Assembly: GCF_037975245.1 (NCBI RefSeq)
Contig: NC_092574.1
Location: forward strand, 13,169,213 to 13,233,212
Length of the DNA stretch: 64,000 bases
Reading direction: 5' to 3'
Origin: Apostichopus japonicus
Lineage: Eukaryota; Echinodermata; Holothuroidea; Aspidochirotida; Stichopodidae
The translations under genes and the position numbers were made by a program. The notes below the pieces were generated by a model, which was not told the DNA's origin, searched no databases, and saw nothing but the letters and a program-made list of their open reading frames with translations. Below are positions 11,010-24,700 of the stretch, piece after piece. Each line of letters opens with the position of its first letter. Within the stretch, counting starts at the first letter, position 1.

Positions 11010-14000
11010 TGAGTAGTACTCACACTACACTGTTATCAACGTACTTGTGTAAGATATGTGATATGTGACATGTGATATGTACACATGACGGGATAAACCC
11101 CACAATCTAGCTAAACAGATCTACTAGTTTTTAGTACAACCGCATTGTTGCTCCAACCAATTGAAATCTTTAACCACTGGATCCTAGGATACAGCTGTAC
11201 CCAAAACATTTGTTTCAAAAAGTGATTATCTACCAACTAAACTTTTTTGTTTGAATTCAGAGAACGTTTTTGAACGAGTTAGTTGAATGTATAGAGAAAA
11301 TGGATTACCATTACGAATAATGGCTGGATTGAGGAGCTGAATTCCAGCATCATCCATCCATTCATCCTTAAAGCAATATTCCAGATATTGGAGACATTTT
11401 AATAAAGTTAATATCTGGAAAACTGGGATATCTATGAAATCATTACTTAGCAATCAAAATTATCCCTCTCTATTGGACCATGGCAACATGTCAAAACTAA
11501 AAGTTATCCTTTCAGATTTGGTCAGTCTCAAAGCAAAAGTACCTTAAAAGTTATCCTTCTTGAAGTCTACATATCAATTCTTAAATGTAAGGGCAACATC
11601 CCAAATCTAACTCTGAAGAATTCAATTTCAGCATAGACTCGTCTAGACCAGTATGTTGTTATGGAAAAAGTAAACTGATGAGGAAGCCTCTCATCACATT
11701 TTAATTACAAAGCCTCTCCATAGATGAAGTAATGCTTCCTGCATAAATTATGGTAAATTTGTTGTTATGCCTAGTTTATTTACTGAAATCCCATATTTAT
11801 ATATATGTTTATATATATATTTATATATATATATATATATATCCATCTATATATATATCTAAATATATATATACATATATCTAAACTTCCACGTTGACCT
11901 AGACATAACTTTATATTTGTGAAATTTGAAACTGCGACATCTTTGAAATGTTCCGTACACTTTCTTTTGTACACTCCTATTTCAGTTAACCTGAAGTCTT
12001 TATGCACACACCACAAGACAATTATTTATAAGCTATCAACACAGTCTGACAAACCTAATCACTAAGAACAAATGTCATCTGAAATTGATTCAATCCATGC
12101 AGTACAAATCTCAATGCTTTATACTATTTATCAAAGGCTTTTGTCAAAACAATGTGTTGCACAGTATATACTAAATCTTTGCTACCAGAACCCTTTGTAT
12201 TAAACTAGATTACAATCACCCAAATAAAATGACTGTAAAGATGTCCTTCTATGTCTTTTATCCATTCTCTGCCAACAGCAAAATTTTTGAGATGTGGATA
12301 AGCCTCTTCCCACCCCACCCCTAGCAATTCTTCTTGATTTCTGGAAGAGTGAGCTATCATCTCAATAACTGGTTGTGAACACATTCCACATTGAGAAGAC
12401 TTAACATCAATTCACCTACGTTAGGCAAAGAAATAGAACTATCCCTTCTAAATATGACTGACCAGTCACTCTTCTTAAACAAAAGGCAACAAAAGACAAT
12501 TTTCAACACCAATTTAATTTCCTTCATTATCCCTCTGAAACTCTGGCTAGATTTCTTCAGCGTCAATTTCCTCACGATGCTGTGTATCCTAACAGGCAAC
12601 ATTTCCAAATCAACACTGGTTACTCCATTAATCAGAAGACTATTTTCTTTCTCTCCATACACAAAAAAAAAAAAACACTCGACACCAAACTCGATGCTAA
12701 CACTCAACCCTGTCAAATTTACAACAACAACGACAACAAAAAACCCTTCCATCCAACATGGTGGCAGTTAAAGTATTGCTATGGAAACAATATATTGAAA
12801 TGGATAAAGTCACGAGTAAAATACAATCTTTTAAATATTATCTATAAGCTATTACCCAATTTCTGTCAATAGGTTTTAAATAAACAATGCACACAGTTTG
12901 TAACAGAATAAAATGAACACAAAGAGTGATTATTATTTACAAGTAAACAAAGCTGTAACTATTTACACAATTCATCTATTCGATACGAAATGGTTTATTT
13001 TGTTTTGACTTAAAAAAGACCAAAAAAAATGCTTCCAGTGTGGTATAAAATATTTTCTACATTGTAAGAACATACAATAAATGTGAACAAGGACCTCTGT
13101 GAAAATGTGTTATTCTTCACATTTCAGCAAAAGCGTTGAATAATCATCTTTTCCAGCTCAAAACTGCTGAGAAATTGTGCTGTGATTTTTCAAAATAAGC
13201 AACAATACCCGGGCTATTCAGGGGAATTTTATTTATAATTATATCATTGGTTGCTAAAGGTACACAAAGTTTATTAATTCAAAAATATATGAAACAGCAG
13301 GTGAATGGATACACATGATCAGCCTCCATCTTGATAGATTGTTTTGTTGCCAAGATAGTCAAATTTTGATATTTATTCATTTTATTTTATTTGTTTTGGA
13401 CATCATGCAATAATTTGTGACATCCCCCATGGACAGTTGGACAATGCATCAAACTGTGTGAGTTTTTTTCATTTATTTTTGTTTTTATTCTGTTTTCACT
13501 GACACAGTTAAGACACCTCCACATTCCAAATCTATGCTTAATTTTGGTGAGGTCACTGGGTCATACATTGACCAACATTCTGTCAAACAGTGAAATTATT
13601 TATTGAAGGTTTGTATAATCCTTTCAAAGCAAAAGCAGTTTTTGTGTGTAATCAATATATGACATCATATATTATTATGCAATACCTCATATATTATTAT
13701 GCAATCTATTATTATTATGTAATCTATATATGCAATCTATTATTATGCAATATATTATTATGCATCATATATTATTATGCAATATCATCCAAATAAGATG
13801 AATAAATTTCAAAATTTTAGATCTTGACGACGGAACAAGCCATGAAGCCAAAAGATGTACCAATGTACTTCACTTCAGAAGCCCATTATTTTTTGGTTTC
13901 AATATTTCAGACTTTTGTCATACCTCACATATGAAACTTCGGAGAAAGGTAAGAAGTACTGGCAAGCTGAATATTATCAAAATACTTCGGAAGTGTTCTC

Positions 14001-15352
14001 GTGTATAAACTTGGGTCATGAGGTTCCTTGTGAAAATGACGAAACTATAGGATAGATATATGACACAATCCAACCATCTAAATTGTCAATCTCTACCCTA
14101 GCAAGGATGATCAAAGACCAAATGTCCTTCTAGTGTTTAATAACAATATTGCAAAAAAAATGAGATGGGGTCTTATTTATAACAAAATTGTTTCTCAAAG
14201 AAAGAATTTAACAGAGTGCAGACATTAAAATTATTGACTGAAAGTAACCATTTTCCCCCAAAGTCAACAAGTTTCATCCCTTTTTGCACAGAAATGTTGC
14301 AAAAATTTGAAAATGTTTTGCACGCTTTTAATATTTTAGGAAACCCACTGTACAGACAAAAGGTACATACCAAATGGAAACTATACGAACTCACATAACA
14401 TTCAGAAGTTTTCATACAATATTTTAGTAAGGACTAAGATGAATGTGAAGGGGGCAGTAATTTTAATTTCGAGTTCGTAATATGTGCAAACTTATTCTAT
14501 TAATATACTAGGCACTGATAGCCGTGTACTGTATGGAGAAACTGAAAATAGTTTCAAATGTCTGTGATTTGAGACAATATACAATACTTAGTCTTCACCA
14601 GCATCCGAATAAAAACCATATGAGGCAGGTTTTCCTGTGCGTAAGTTTTGTTAAATCAAAGAGAACACCACAGACTCAAACGTAATTTGTGAAACCGTTT
14701 GTTGTCGGGCGATGCAATCCACATGAATTTACAGCATATAAGGCCATGGAGAGGATGTTTGCAGCAGACTTTACTTGCCAATCTCCAGAGTTGCTCAGTA
14801 GTCATGGCAACGTGTCCTGTAGCATTCAGAACTACCATCATCGTATACATTAGAAGGCCTCCGTCCCGGTGATGTTGTCCTCTTCTACGACTCTCATCAA
14901 ACAGATTACAAAGTCACTTAAGCTACAACCTGAACAAGTGACTTTAGCTGCTGACTGACACAGCAAGAAACAGAATCTGCCATATGTTAAGCCTCTGATG
15001 TTGCTAGAACCATCTTATCATTAACCATCAGCCATCAAAGGTCCAAGTTTGTTTGACCGGCAGGTGTGGGGAGGTGGAGAAACCAGATAGTGGGGCCGGA
15101 AGGTTTTTACCCAAAAACTGGATCATCTGCACGGCATCTCGAACCAGTGATCCCAGCTGCCATTTCTTTGACAAAGTTTGCCGTGAAAAATATCCCTCAC
15201 TTCTAAATCCATTCACCTATATCCCATCCCTTAATCCCATAAATACAAACTAGTCAATGACCATATTGCATTTCTTCCAAGAGATCCTTTCTGAGGTGCT
15301 TGACGGGATTCAGAGCCAGCTGCAATTTTTTTCTCCGAATATTAAAGGAAGA
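11010..15352. other. Gene-free stretch downstream of SH3D19
   Basis: No gene is recognised. It contains an AT microsatellite-like tract (about 11796-11880) and an AT-rich minisatellite (about 13655-13795). Overlapping frames on both strands at 12357-12872 are low in complexity and not convincing. Part of it could be 3' UTR of SH3D19 if the proximal polyadenylation signal is not used. Confidence 0.4.
13655..13795. repeat. AT-rich minisatellite
   Basis: Irregular repeats of TATTATTATGCAAT with TATA spacers occur about seven times. Unit length varies and there is no coding role. Confidence 0.7.
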
Positions 15353-15358
15353 TTTAAT
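15353..15358 (-). terminator. Candidate polyadenylation signal (ATTAAA) for SH3D19
   Basis: Minus-strand ATTAAA begins 45 nt past the SH3D19 stop codon. This is the nearest common variant signal. Use of a more distal site cannot be excluded. Confidence 0.3.
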
Positions 15359-15402
15359 AGCAAATATTAGTTATCAATAAAGAATCTACTTATTCAGGGA
15401 TG

Positions 15403-15525
15403 TCAGGAAGGTAAGGGTTTGACAATATCAATAAAGTTGACAGGAAATTGTCCTGTTTTACCATTTACTTTTCCGACCATCCATTCATCGTTGATGTGCT
15501 TGATAAGTTCGATGGAATCTCCTTC
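15403..15525 (-). CDS. SH3D19 terminal coding exon 11 (second half of SH3-5)
   Basis: After a 6.3-kb intron, the 123-nt exon encodes [18 protein letters not shown] and [16 protein letters not shown], then TGA. Joining to exon 10 restores a complete SH3 fold (DLSFR/EGDSIEL). Acceptor CTCTTTTACAG. Confidence 0.87.
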   Translation of the reverse strand, partial: EGDSIELIKHINDEWMVGKVNGKTGQFPVNFIDIVKPLPS

Positions 15526-18500
15526 CTGTAAAAGAGGGACAAAAAAAGGAGAAAGATGTCAGTCACTAAGTAACATTTTAAAGAAAAGTCACCCAAGATA
15601 GCAGCTTGTACACAGCAAACCGAACAACTAGAACCAACTCTCAACCCCAATCCCGTTAGATTGAGACTGTAAGAGGGGTGTGGGTTAGGGAGGGGGGGAC
15701 AGGGGAATCACCATATCAAGTATCAATGGATACTGCTTACGATCCTGGATAAAAGCTTGTTGAGCTATCTATACTGTGAACTGTGTGTCTGTGCTAAAAG
15801 GAACAGAAGACACATGGGAAAGAACTAACGTCACTCACAAATTACGAGATCCGAATGTATAAATCATGTCTCTTTGTGAATTGCAAGAAGAGACACAGAT
15901 TGACTTGGGAACTTGAATTTGCTCTTGTTTGGTTAACACACAACCCTAACCAAGAGTTACTACACAAACACAAAGTTACAATGGACTAACTAACTCTCAG
16001 GAATACAAATTCAGCTAAGATGTTATGCTGCCAGATGGACAAATATATCAGTTACAAGACGAGCTATGCAATACAAATGATGAACAGGTGACATGGATAG
16101 CTCGGGGTATCGATCCTTTCCCCTCCGAATACTTCAAGTAACTGAAAGTCAGAGTCGTACTGTAATAACTGCATGGCACTTAGAGTAACTGAGATTTACT
16201 CAGAGTGACTTGTGGTAACATCAGAAGTGAAATTCCCATGTCTTCTTTTTTTCTGCTGTTGTTGTGCAAGTTGTTTCAAAACAGTTTCATTTCAATATAA
16301 CTTGGAAAAGAGAAAAGACATTTATGTATCTTAATAGAAATTAACACCTACCCAAACATTAATTACTTTCGATTTACTTTATTTATTAGCAACAAGAAAG
16401 ATTGAAAACATAGTCAACAGTTGAATCAAACTTGTGGTTCAATGTAAAAATGTATAGTGCCCCAGGATGAATTGCTTGTACTGTGTGCACTTTGGTATGT
16501 GGGTGTGACAAGTTACCAATGATCAGGGGTTAAGTTGTAAAGTTGTGTGAGGAGGGCCTTGGCCTCAAACAAAGACTGTACACATTCAACTTTAACCGGT
16601 AGATCAGATAGAATGGACATGCCCAATATATTCTAAGACAGCTTAAAGTACACATCAAGGTCAAGGTAGCATGAGACCCTCTATTTTCATGATGAGGATT
16701 CACAGTTTAATATCATTAACACATGGCCTACTGTAGAGTGTACTGATAAATCACACATGAAAGGAATTACACCTAAGAGGCATTTCTCTTTCTTTTTTTG
16801 CAACTTCCCTCCCTTTTTGCCATCTTGGGAAACTGCCAATTCTAGACATACTTGACTGATTCATTAAAGCACTTGAAGCATAAAGGGATTGAGACCACTT
16901 TCAGACATACTTTCTGAAAAAGACAACACTGTTTATATAAAACAAACTTCTCATCTCCTGAAAGAAAGCCTGTGTAGGTAAAATATCAGAGGGCCTGACA
17001 TTTCGATCCTAAACAGAATCATCTTCAGAGACTGACTGAAACCAAAACAGAATGAGGACACATTGAAAATAGACAGATGAAAATACACCTAAATTGAACC
17101 AATCAACCATGAATATTGTTGTTGTTTTCAGTTTCAGAGCAGACAGTAGGAAGCACATTAGGTACACATAACAGCCAACTACTACTCCATTTGGTGTATT
17201 AATGTTCCACATAAACATGTTCAAAAATGATACCTTTTCCCAAACTATGCAATTGCACAGAAAAGAGGAGTATACGGGTTAAATTATTAAATACCTTGCC
17301 GAAATATTACAAGCAACTTAGGCTAAGACTAGGTTATAAAAAAAAAAATTAAGTGTTATAGGACTGGGATATTGATCTCTGTTTCTTTCTACCTGTTCTG
17401 ATTCTTTTTTTTTTCATTTTTGTTGGAAGAAAAGTGACATACTTTCTAAGAACTGCAAGATTCTATGAAAGGACTAGGCTAACTACTAGGTTTTTGTTTG
17501 TAGAAAAAGTAACAACTTGTTTCAACTTTTGAGACATACCTTACTACACTAAAGTGTATCAACCCTATAAAAATAGGTTTCGCACTAGAGTGTATTTGCA
17601 GCCGGGAGAGATTTCACATTACAAACACAGCCGGATGCTTTAGCCAGACTGGTTTAAATAAGTCATTTCGTTGCCTTTCACAAACACACCGAGATCCTCC
17701 TGTTGAATAACAGAAGCTTAAATTTCGTGACTTCTAAGCCACTGAAACGTGATAACTCTGATTGCACTCTGCTCGGAAATACAGCTTGTTTTGAAACTTG
17801 AACCAGTTTTAAGCTTTATGACTAACTACGACAGGGAAGCATTTTTCTTTCCTTTTGGAGATGATAGAAATACTTCCTGGTCGACACAGTATCTTCCCTG
17901 TTTTTTATTCTGGGAAACGGAAAAAACAAGAGTTGACTTCGTCAAACGACAACAACAACATCCACGATAGTCGGGTAACAGACAGCGAGACGTTGCTTCC
18001 CATGAAATTTGTCACGGTATATTTTCTCTAAAGTCTTGAAGTATCCGGATGGTGAAGGGATGTGAGAAGATGGATGCAGATTTAATTACATCCTTACAAA
18101 GAGTCTGAGAGGATTTCAGGATACCGTATTTCCGATGACGGTAATTCTATCTTTATGCTATTTGGTCGATGTAAAAATAGTCTTCAACGGACTTAAGCAG
18201 AAAACGAATCTTTGGCAAAGAAGTCGGTTTGTATTCTGATTGGAATCTGACCAGAAAAACTACAATCTTGGGGGGGGGGGGGGGGGGAAAGACAAGAAAA
18301 GAAAAGACCTTAGTGGTCAGACAGTTATTCTGTTCTTCAAATTCTTCTCAGCAAATAAACTGAAGAAGAAACATTTGAAGCTGATTTGAAATTCAGACTA
18401 ATATTTAAAGGCTACTGTTGTCGGGAAGTAATAGTGTGACCTTACGAGAAGGTTCAAATTGCAGAAAACTTAACATATTTGTACAGTTCAAACACCTTGA

Positions 18501-18658
18501 CGATGTTTGACATACACAACATATATATTATTAACAGGTAGCCGGTTGGCTGCATACAAACTACACACAAAGTTAAGGAACTTCCTGTTGGCTGGGTGAA
18601 TTTGCTGTTAGTTACATCTGGCTTGGCTCTCTAGTCCTGCAAGTATGCCTGAGAAACC

Positions 18659-18740
<82 letters not shown>

Positions 18741-21700
18741 ATATATATATATATATACACAAAGAAATTCTTTTGCCAGGAAAGGAACCTTACATCAGCT
18801 AGGTCACAAATGACAAGATCACAGTGATTGTAAAATGTTTAAGTATTTCCATAAATGAACACAGCAAAACAGTAAAACTACTACTGATATCATCAATGAT
18901 CATCAAAATAACATTCAATAGGAGTATAAAATTGATAGCACTTCATCTATCAAAATATTTTTTTTAAACTATAAACAAAAGACATTTAATATACAAATTT
19001 AAAATCAATCACAACTGCCCAAAATGAGAATGTAACAGGTAAAGTTGCTCCAAGCCGTGAAAAATGTCATCGTCCATAGCACAGGTGACATGCTAGTTCA
19101 CATTTAGAAACAAGTGACCATCTCCGGAGTAGACAGGGGCAATTCCTAAACCTCATTCTTTTTATGGGTCACAACTTGCAACTCTGTAACAGTCTTTTTG
19201 TTTCTTTATAGCAAGTAATTGTACTGACTAATATCTGCAAATTAACCCCACATAATGACTCTCACGGTCGCTGAGTTATTGATCTGTAGAGAATGCTTGT
19301 CACGGTTGAAGTGTATCTCTATATTGGATCAAAGTGACTACTGTCACTACTCCAAAGACAGAGTTGTTTCATTTGTGAAGTCAATGCACAGATGATATTA
19401 GGCAAATGTTACAGAATCTCTTCCAAATGTTCAGTGTAGCTATGAACTGTTTTAATATCTTTCTCTAAAATGTACCCCTGGTTTGTCTGGAGAAACTGTA
19501 TCACAATGGATTTTGTGCAACTCTAAAACTGACATAAGCCTCAAGTTTGTTTATGAAAAGGTTATCGAACGATGTTTTAACAACATAAAGAAACTGTTAC
19601 TATCCTTTTTCTTTTCTCTATGCATCAGAAATACTACACTTTTTACAAGTTTTTACTTCTAAATTTTTGAAATACATTAACATTTTTCAATGAAAGTTAA
19701 TCATGCATGAATCATGTCCATAAATGGTTCATACAAAAACATCTTTTGTGCCTCTCCCACTACCCATTCCTCTCCTGACAAAAAAAATTCCCCGATTGCA
19801 CCGTTACTGCGATGCAACCCTTTTCGGATGAAGAGAGAACCCAAGCCTGCTCTCAAAGGAAAGAGGCGAGGAAATGGACAAACAGAAATGGGAAATACCT
19901 TGACAGAAACCAAATAAATAACACTGTGAATACAAATTTTCACAAAGGAAAAATCTCTCTAACACCAAAGGAAAAACGAATAAGTGAGCAACAAGGTGAA
20001 CAAAAATCAGACAACGAAAAGTTATTATGCTGCTACGTAGCACCACATCAGACTCAAGACTAACCTCAAAGCTCCCACGGATACTAGGAGACAGAAATAG
20101 CATATAAAGAAATGCACATAAAACAGAAAAGATAAATTCATATCAAAATGTAAATTACATTTCATTCACTTCTGTTTAAAGCAGCTTCTTCTATATTTAT
20201 TACTATTATTATTGGGGGGGGGGTTGGGGGGGTTTGGGGGGATTCAGAGTTACAGTTTCATTTCCATATGCTACTGCTCAGCTGATCCACTTAGTGACTG
20301 ATATGTCTGGAGTGAAATGCAGCTATGGCATATTACTTACCCTTACCAATACGTCAATGATTTAAAAAGGAAGACCTGCTTTTCACAGACCAATACGTGG
20401 CCTTGAGGGCTAAAAGTAATATTTTAATCCATCCCAGGAAAAGAAGAAAAACAGCGTGCAATCTTCCACCACTCAGGTATGCAGGTGTTAGGCGTTAGTT
20501 GAGGTGTTAGGCTAGAGCACTGTACCGGCCTAACCTGCACAATGCTTAGTATAGTGAGATTTGGGTCCTCTGGGCCCTATGCTCCAAGTTATGTTTCTCT
20601 TTGGCCCCTCATAGAAAATTAGTCTGTCATAGAATAAGGCTAACATTTGTTAGAAATTTGCTGTAGAAATAGCCTAAGCATTTATGTTTGTTCTAAATTG
20701 TTTTAAGAGTTTCTATAGATTTTGACCATGTTTGGTAAAATTTGTGGGAAAAAAGCACTGGCGATAAATTTTCTGATCAGCAAGCTCATGGACACTACCT
20801 TGCAAATGTGACAAGCTGATTTGAAGTAAAGAAAAATTACAGGTAATAATGCAACCAGAGTATTATTCAGAGTGATGTGCCACTCTGATGTATTTAGCAT
20901 GCTGCGTATTGAGATCTAGGACAACGGATATCTCACCAACTTTCCTTAAATACCAGCCAGCAAATGGCACGGATGAAATTCTAGATTGAAAAGTTCTACT
21001 TTTGAATGGGACAAAGGGCAAGAAGAGGGAGAGAGAGAGGCTGACCAAGGAAGCATAGCAGAGAAACTTACCGGCTAACCAACTAACCGACCTACATGCA
21101 ATGCATACTTAAACAATAATGCAAGCAACAAGATTTCCAAACTTAGTTTCTCCTGACGTAATCATTCCGAGCATTTTACATATTTTCCTTCCTCCAGAAG
21201 TAAAATAAGGGGTAGAGAAGATTCATGCAAGCTGGTGATTTGAAACTATTCGGGTGATGTCATGACAACAAGACTACAAGCAAAAGCTACTATTTGAAAA
21301 TTTCAAAAACTGAAGAGATATGCTTCATAGACATCTTTTATCCTCATCATGTTCAGGTAAAAACTCTTCGAGAAATTTTGGTCGGAGAATTTCATCATAA
21401 TAAGGATGACAGTAAGTGCCATGTGCTATGTGAATGTAATCCTTCAAAATATCAGGAAGATTTATTTTGATCCTGTCATTTCATTTTAAAAATTGTTAGT
21501 GTCATAAAATTTAAATTTTCCCATAAAGATTTTGTCAAGAGGCAAAAATGGAATGCAGAAACAGACCAAAGGCAACAGCTTCCACATCATTCATTCACTA
21601 TCTAGATCGCCATGTACATGGGCAACCTTAAGAGGGCCAAATATAAAGGGCCGAGAAATTTACGGAACAAAAGAGGATTCGAACCAGTGACCGTGGGTTA

Positions 21701-24700
21701 CAAGGAAATGGCAACATAGAGTCTGTCGCCAACTAAGGGCTAAGCTTGGTTGATAGAGCCCTAGATTTGTCACCCAGGAGTCACTGGTATTATTATTTTC
21801 TCTTGGCTAATACTCACCCTGAAAGACAGGTCTCCTTCAGCTTCTCCTTCAAATTGGTACCTGGCTTTACCCAGGCCCGTCACTTTCGTTTTACTCTTCT
21901 TTTTCTTCTTCTGCGGTACGTCTACGATTACCTCGACGAACGTCTTTGGGAATATCCCTTCCTGGCCTCTGTATCTACCCTTGTACCAGTCGTCTCCGAT
22001 CTTCTCCAGTAACACCACCGTCTCTCCCGCATTGAGGGAGAGCTCCCCATCTCCTTCTGCATTAAAGTTGTACTGCACAAACGCGTGCGGTTCGACGCTC
22101 TGTTCCCCCAAAAGATGACGAAAGATAACGATTCAAAATGTAAATTGAAGTAAGCGTGTGATCAAAATTAAAAGGAAGAAGCAGGAGTACACCTTGTTAG
22201 ACGTTTGCAGGTTTTGCAAAATCTCGTCCCTTGAAACACTTGAAACAAAATAATAAATTGTTAGTTTTCATACACTAGGGACTATGCATCTGTTTAAATC
22301 CACCCAATTCATCTGGACTATTAACAATGTCAAAACAAAGCTCGACACTTGAATCTAAGCAAATTACAATTTTCAAAGAATAGTTTACCCTTTGACTAGC
22401 TCAATTTGCATATACAATGTGGGACGAACACAGGAACTGCACATTACGCGGAAAAACTACATACTTTAGAACACAATGCAGTACTAAAGCCAAACACAAG
22501 TATATGAACAAATGTAACTTAAATCTTTGGCTAGAGTTGAAAGTACATCTTGTATTGACTTCCAAACTTAAAATTATGAATAGAATAGAACAGGCCCAGA
22601 AATGAGGGAAATGGATAGTGTCTAGTTATTTCACGTCAATAATTTCAACTTCAAAGCCTGTGTACACTCCTACAAGAATAATCCTAACGAGTTGGCATCC
22701 CTTCATGCAAGATATCAATTTCAATTGATACCCACCAACCTCTCCCGCATGGCACCCTCCCTTGGCCCTCTAACTACTGTCAACTCTCCTCAGCTGAAAA
22801 ACCTGGGGGAAGAATTTCTCTTTTTCACAAACCTTTATATCTGGCTCAGAGCTGGGTGATAAATTGGTTGGGATTTTATCTACAAAGTTAGCAGGGAATC
22901 TTCCCTCTCTGCCATTGACAGTTCCAATTAGCCAATCATCACTGAACTTGCTGCTGACATTAATTTTGTCACCCTCCTGTAACAAACAAAAAAGGAAGGT
23001 TAGTTAATTTCTAAAGAGACTTATTTCATTTATTGGTTTTATCACAACGTAAATCTATGTACCAAAGTTGTCAGATAAGAATATCGGAAAATGATCAGTT
23101 AAATCATTTACAAGCACTCCTGCTGTACCGTTACCATAGTTTATTACAAGTTACCCTAGCAATGACATTGATAACAAATATGTCCAACCGAAACGAATTA
23201 CTACTCATATAATTAACAAGATCCTGAAAGATATTTATGTCAAAGAGGATGCAGGGATACTTTGCCAACGGTCAATAGTAGTAACTTCAGCCTTCATTCA
23301 TAAGATTAATGCAACCAACACACAGTGGTGTCTTCCATTTTACTTAAGGGAGGTCTTTGTTGTGTGACTGAAAATGAAAAAGTAACCCCCACTTTGCAAA
23401 GAAACAGGAATCTCACAAATATCTGACAAAGTAAACTCTGCACTTATCTTTCCCTAATTTTCTTAATTGATACATTGCAGTTTCTGTTGCTGTAAATGCT
23501 CAAGTGAATTTGTAGATGAAAATGGCAAGATAATAATTATGTCGTCAGCACTATGAGTAGATTAAATCTCACGATTGCAAGAAACTGACTCACAGGAAAT
23601 CTCTCAAGAAAACGGTCATGGTCGGCAGAATGATGTTTATGCTCGTTTTTCTTATCTCTTATCTGACGCAAATCTATATTGTGTACTTGCGTGTCAATGC
23701 ACATGTGTGTTCACATACCTATGGTGTGTACATGTGTGTTCATGCACATGTGTTTGCACTGACCTATGGTGTGTACCTGTGTTCATACACATGTGTGTAC
23801 ACACAGACCTATATTACGTACATGTGCAACTGGTAATAATGAAATGCTTCTTTTTCCAGTAAAACCAATTGACTATTAATGAAGATAGTGATAGGTTCAT
23901 AGAGTTTTGTCCCATAGTCTCAGTTATTGGAACATTGAAACTCATACTTAGCAAGGAGGATTGTGTTGGAAATAAATATTGTAATATCATTATTTGGTAG
24001 CTCTTCAAAAAAATCTCACAAGAAATATTATCATCTTGGAGAAATTAAGAAGAAACATGCAATTTCAATAAAAATTCACAAACAGCCTGTAAATTAAAAA
24101 AATATTCAAATATGAAACTACTTGATGTGGGGCAAAAAACAGAACACTTTCCTTCCAAAAATTTGCGTCAAAATATGTGAAGAAGACAATGAGTCCTGTA
24201 AATACAGGATAAATCACTGATGGAAAAACTTCTGAATATCCGGCTTTGTTCTTAACAGTTGAAACAAGGTTCACTTCTACCCCCTAACTAAGGAACACAA
24301 AGTTTAGAGTTCTGAGATGCTTGTGATTCCTACTTGTTAGAAAAACGTAACAGGTTTTTACCTTGAAAGATAATTCGTTGTTGTCTTCTGCATCAAAGTC
24401 AAACAATGCTGTGACAATATTATCTGTGAAGAAAATATTAGATGACAAGAACTACTTACAAAACCACATTTAGGTCCAAGTTGAAATAGCATGCTTTGTA
24501 GAGCAATGTTATTCTTGTTTTTGTTGTGATTACTGTAAAAACTGTATGCAGCATGGGTTATGTCCCAATATGCATTTGCGAAGATGACGTCACATTCTCT
24601 ACTGTTCAAAGTATATTTGAAATATTCATCCTAAATGATTAAAAAATCGTTTCTCTGTCAAACGCAACATTAGCGTACCCTTATGGTAAATAGACAGGCC

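Noticed and set aside
12357-12872. Overlapping frames on both strands (131, 126 and 96 codons)
   Set aside because: They are mutually overlapping, with homopolymer-derived runs (Val, Phe, Thr, Lys) and no recognisable domains.
15053-15160. Possible tRNA-like sequence (CGAACCAGTGATCCC)
   Set aside because: No cloverleaf; a single motif only.
18645-18827. 60-codon frame of alternating Ile-Tyr
   Set aside because: It is a translated TA microsatellite.
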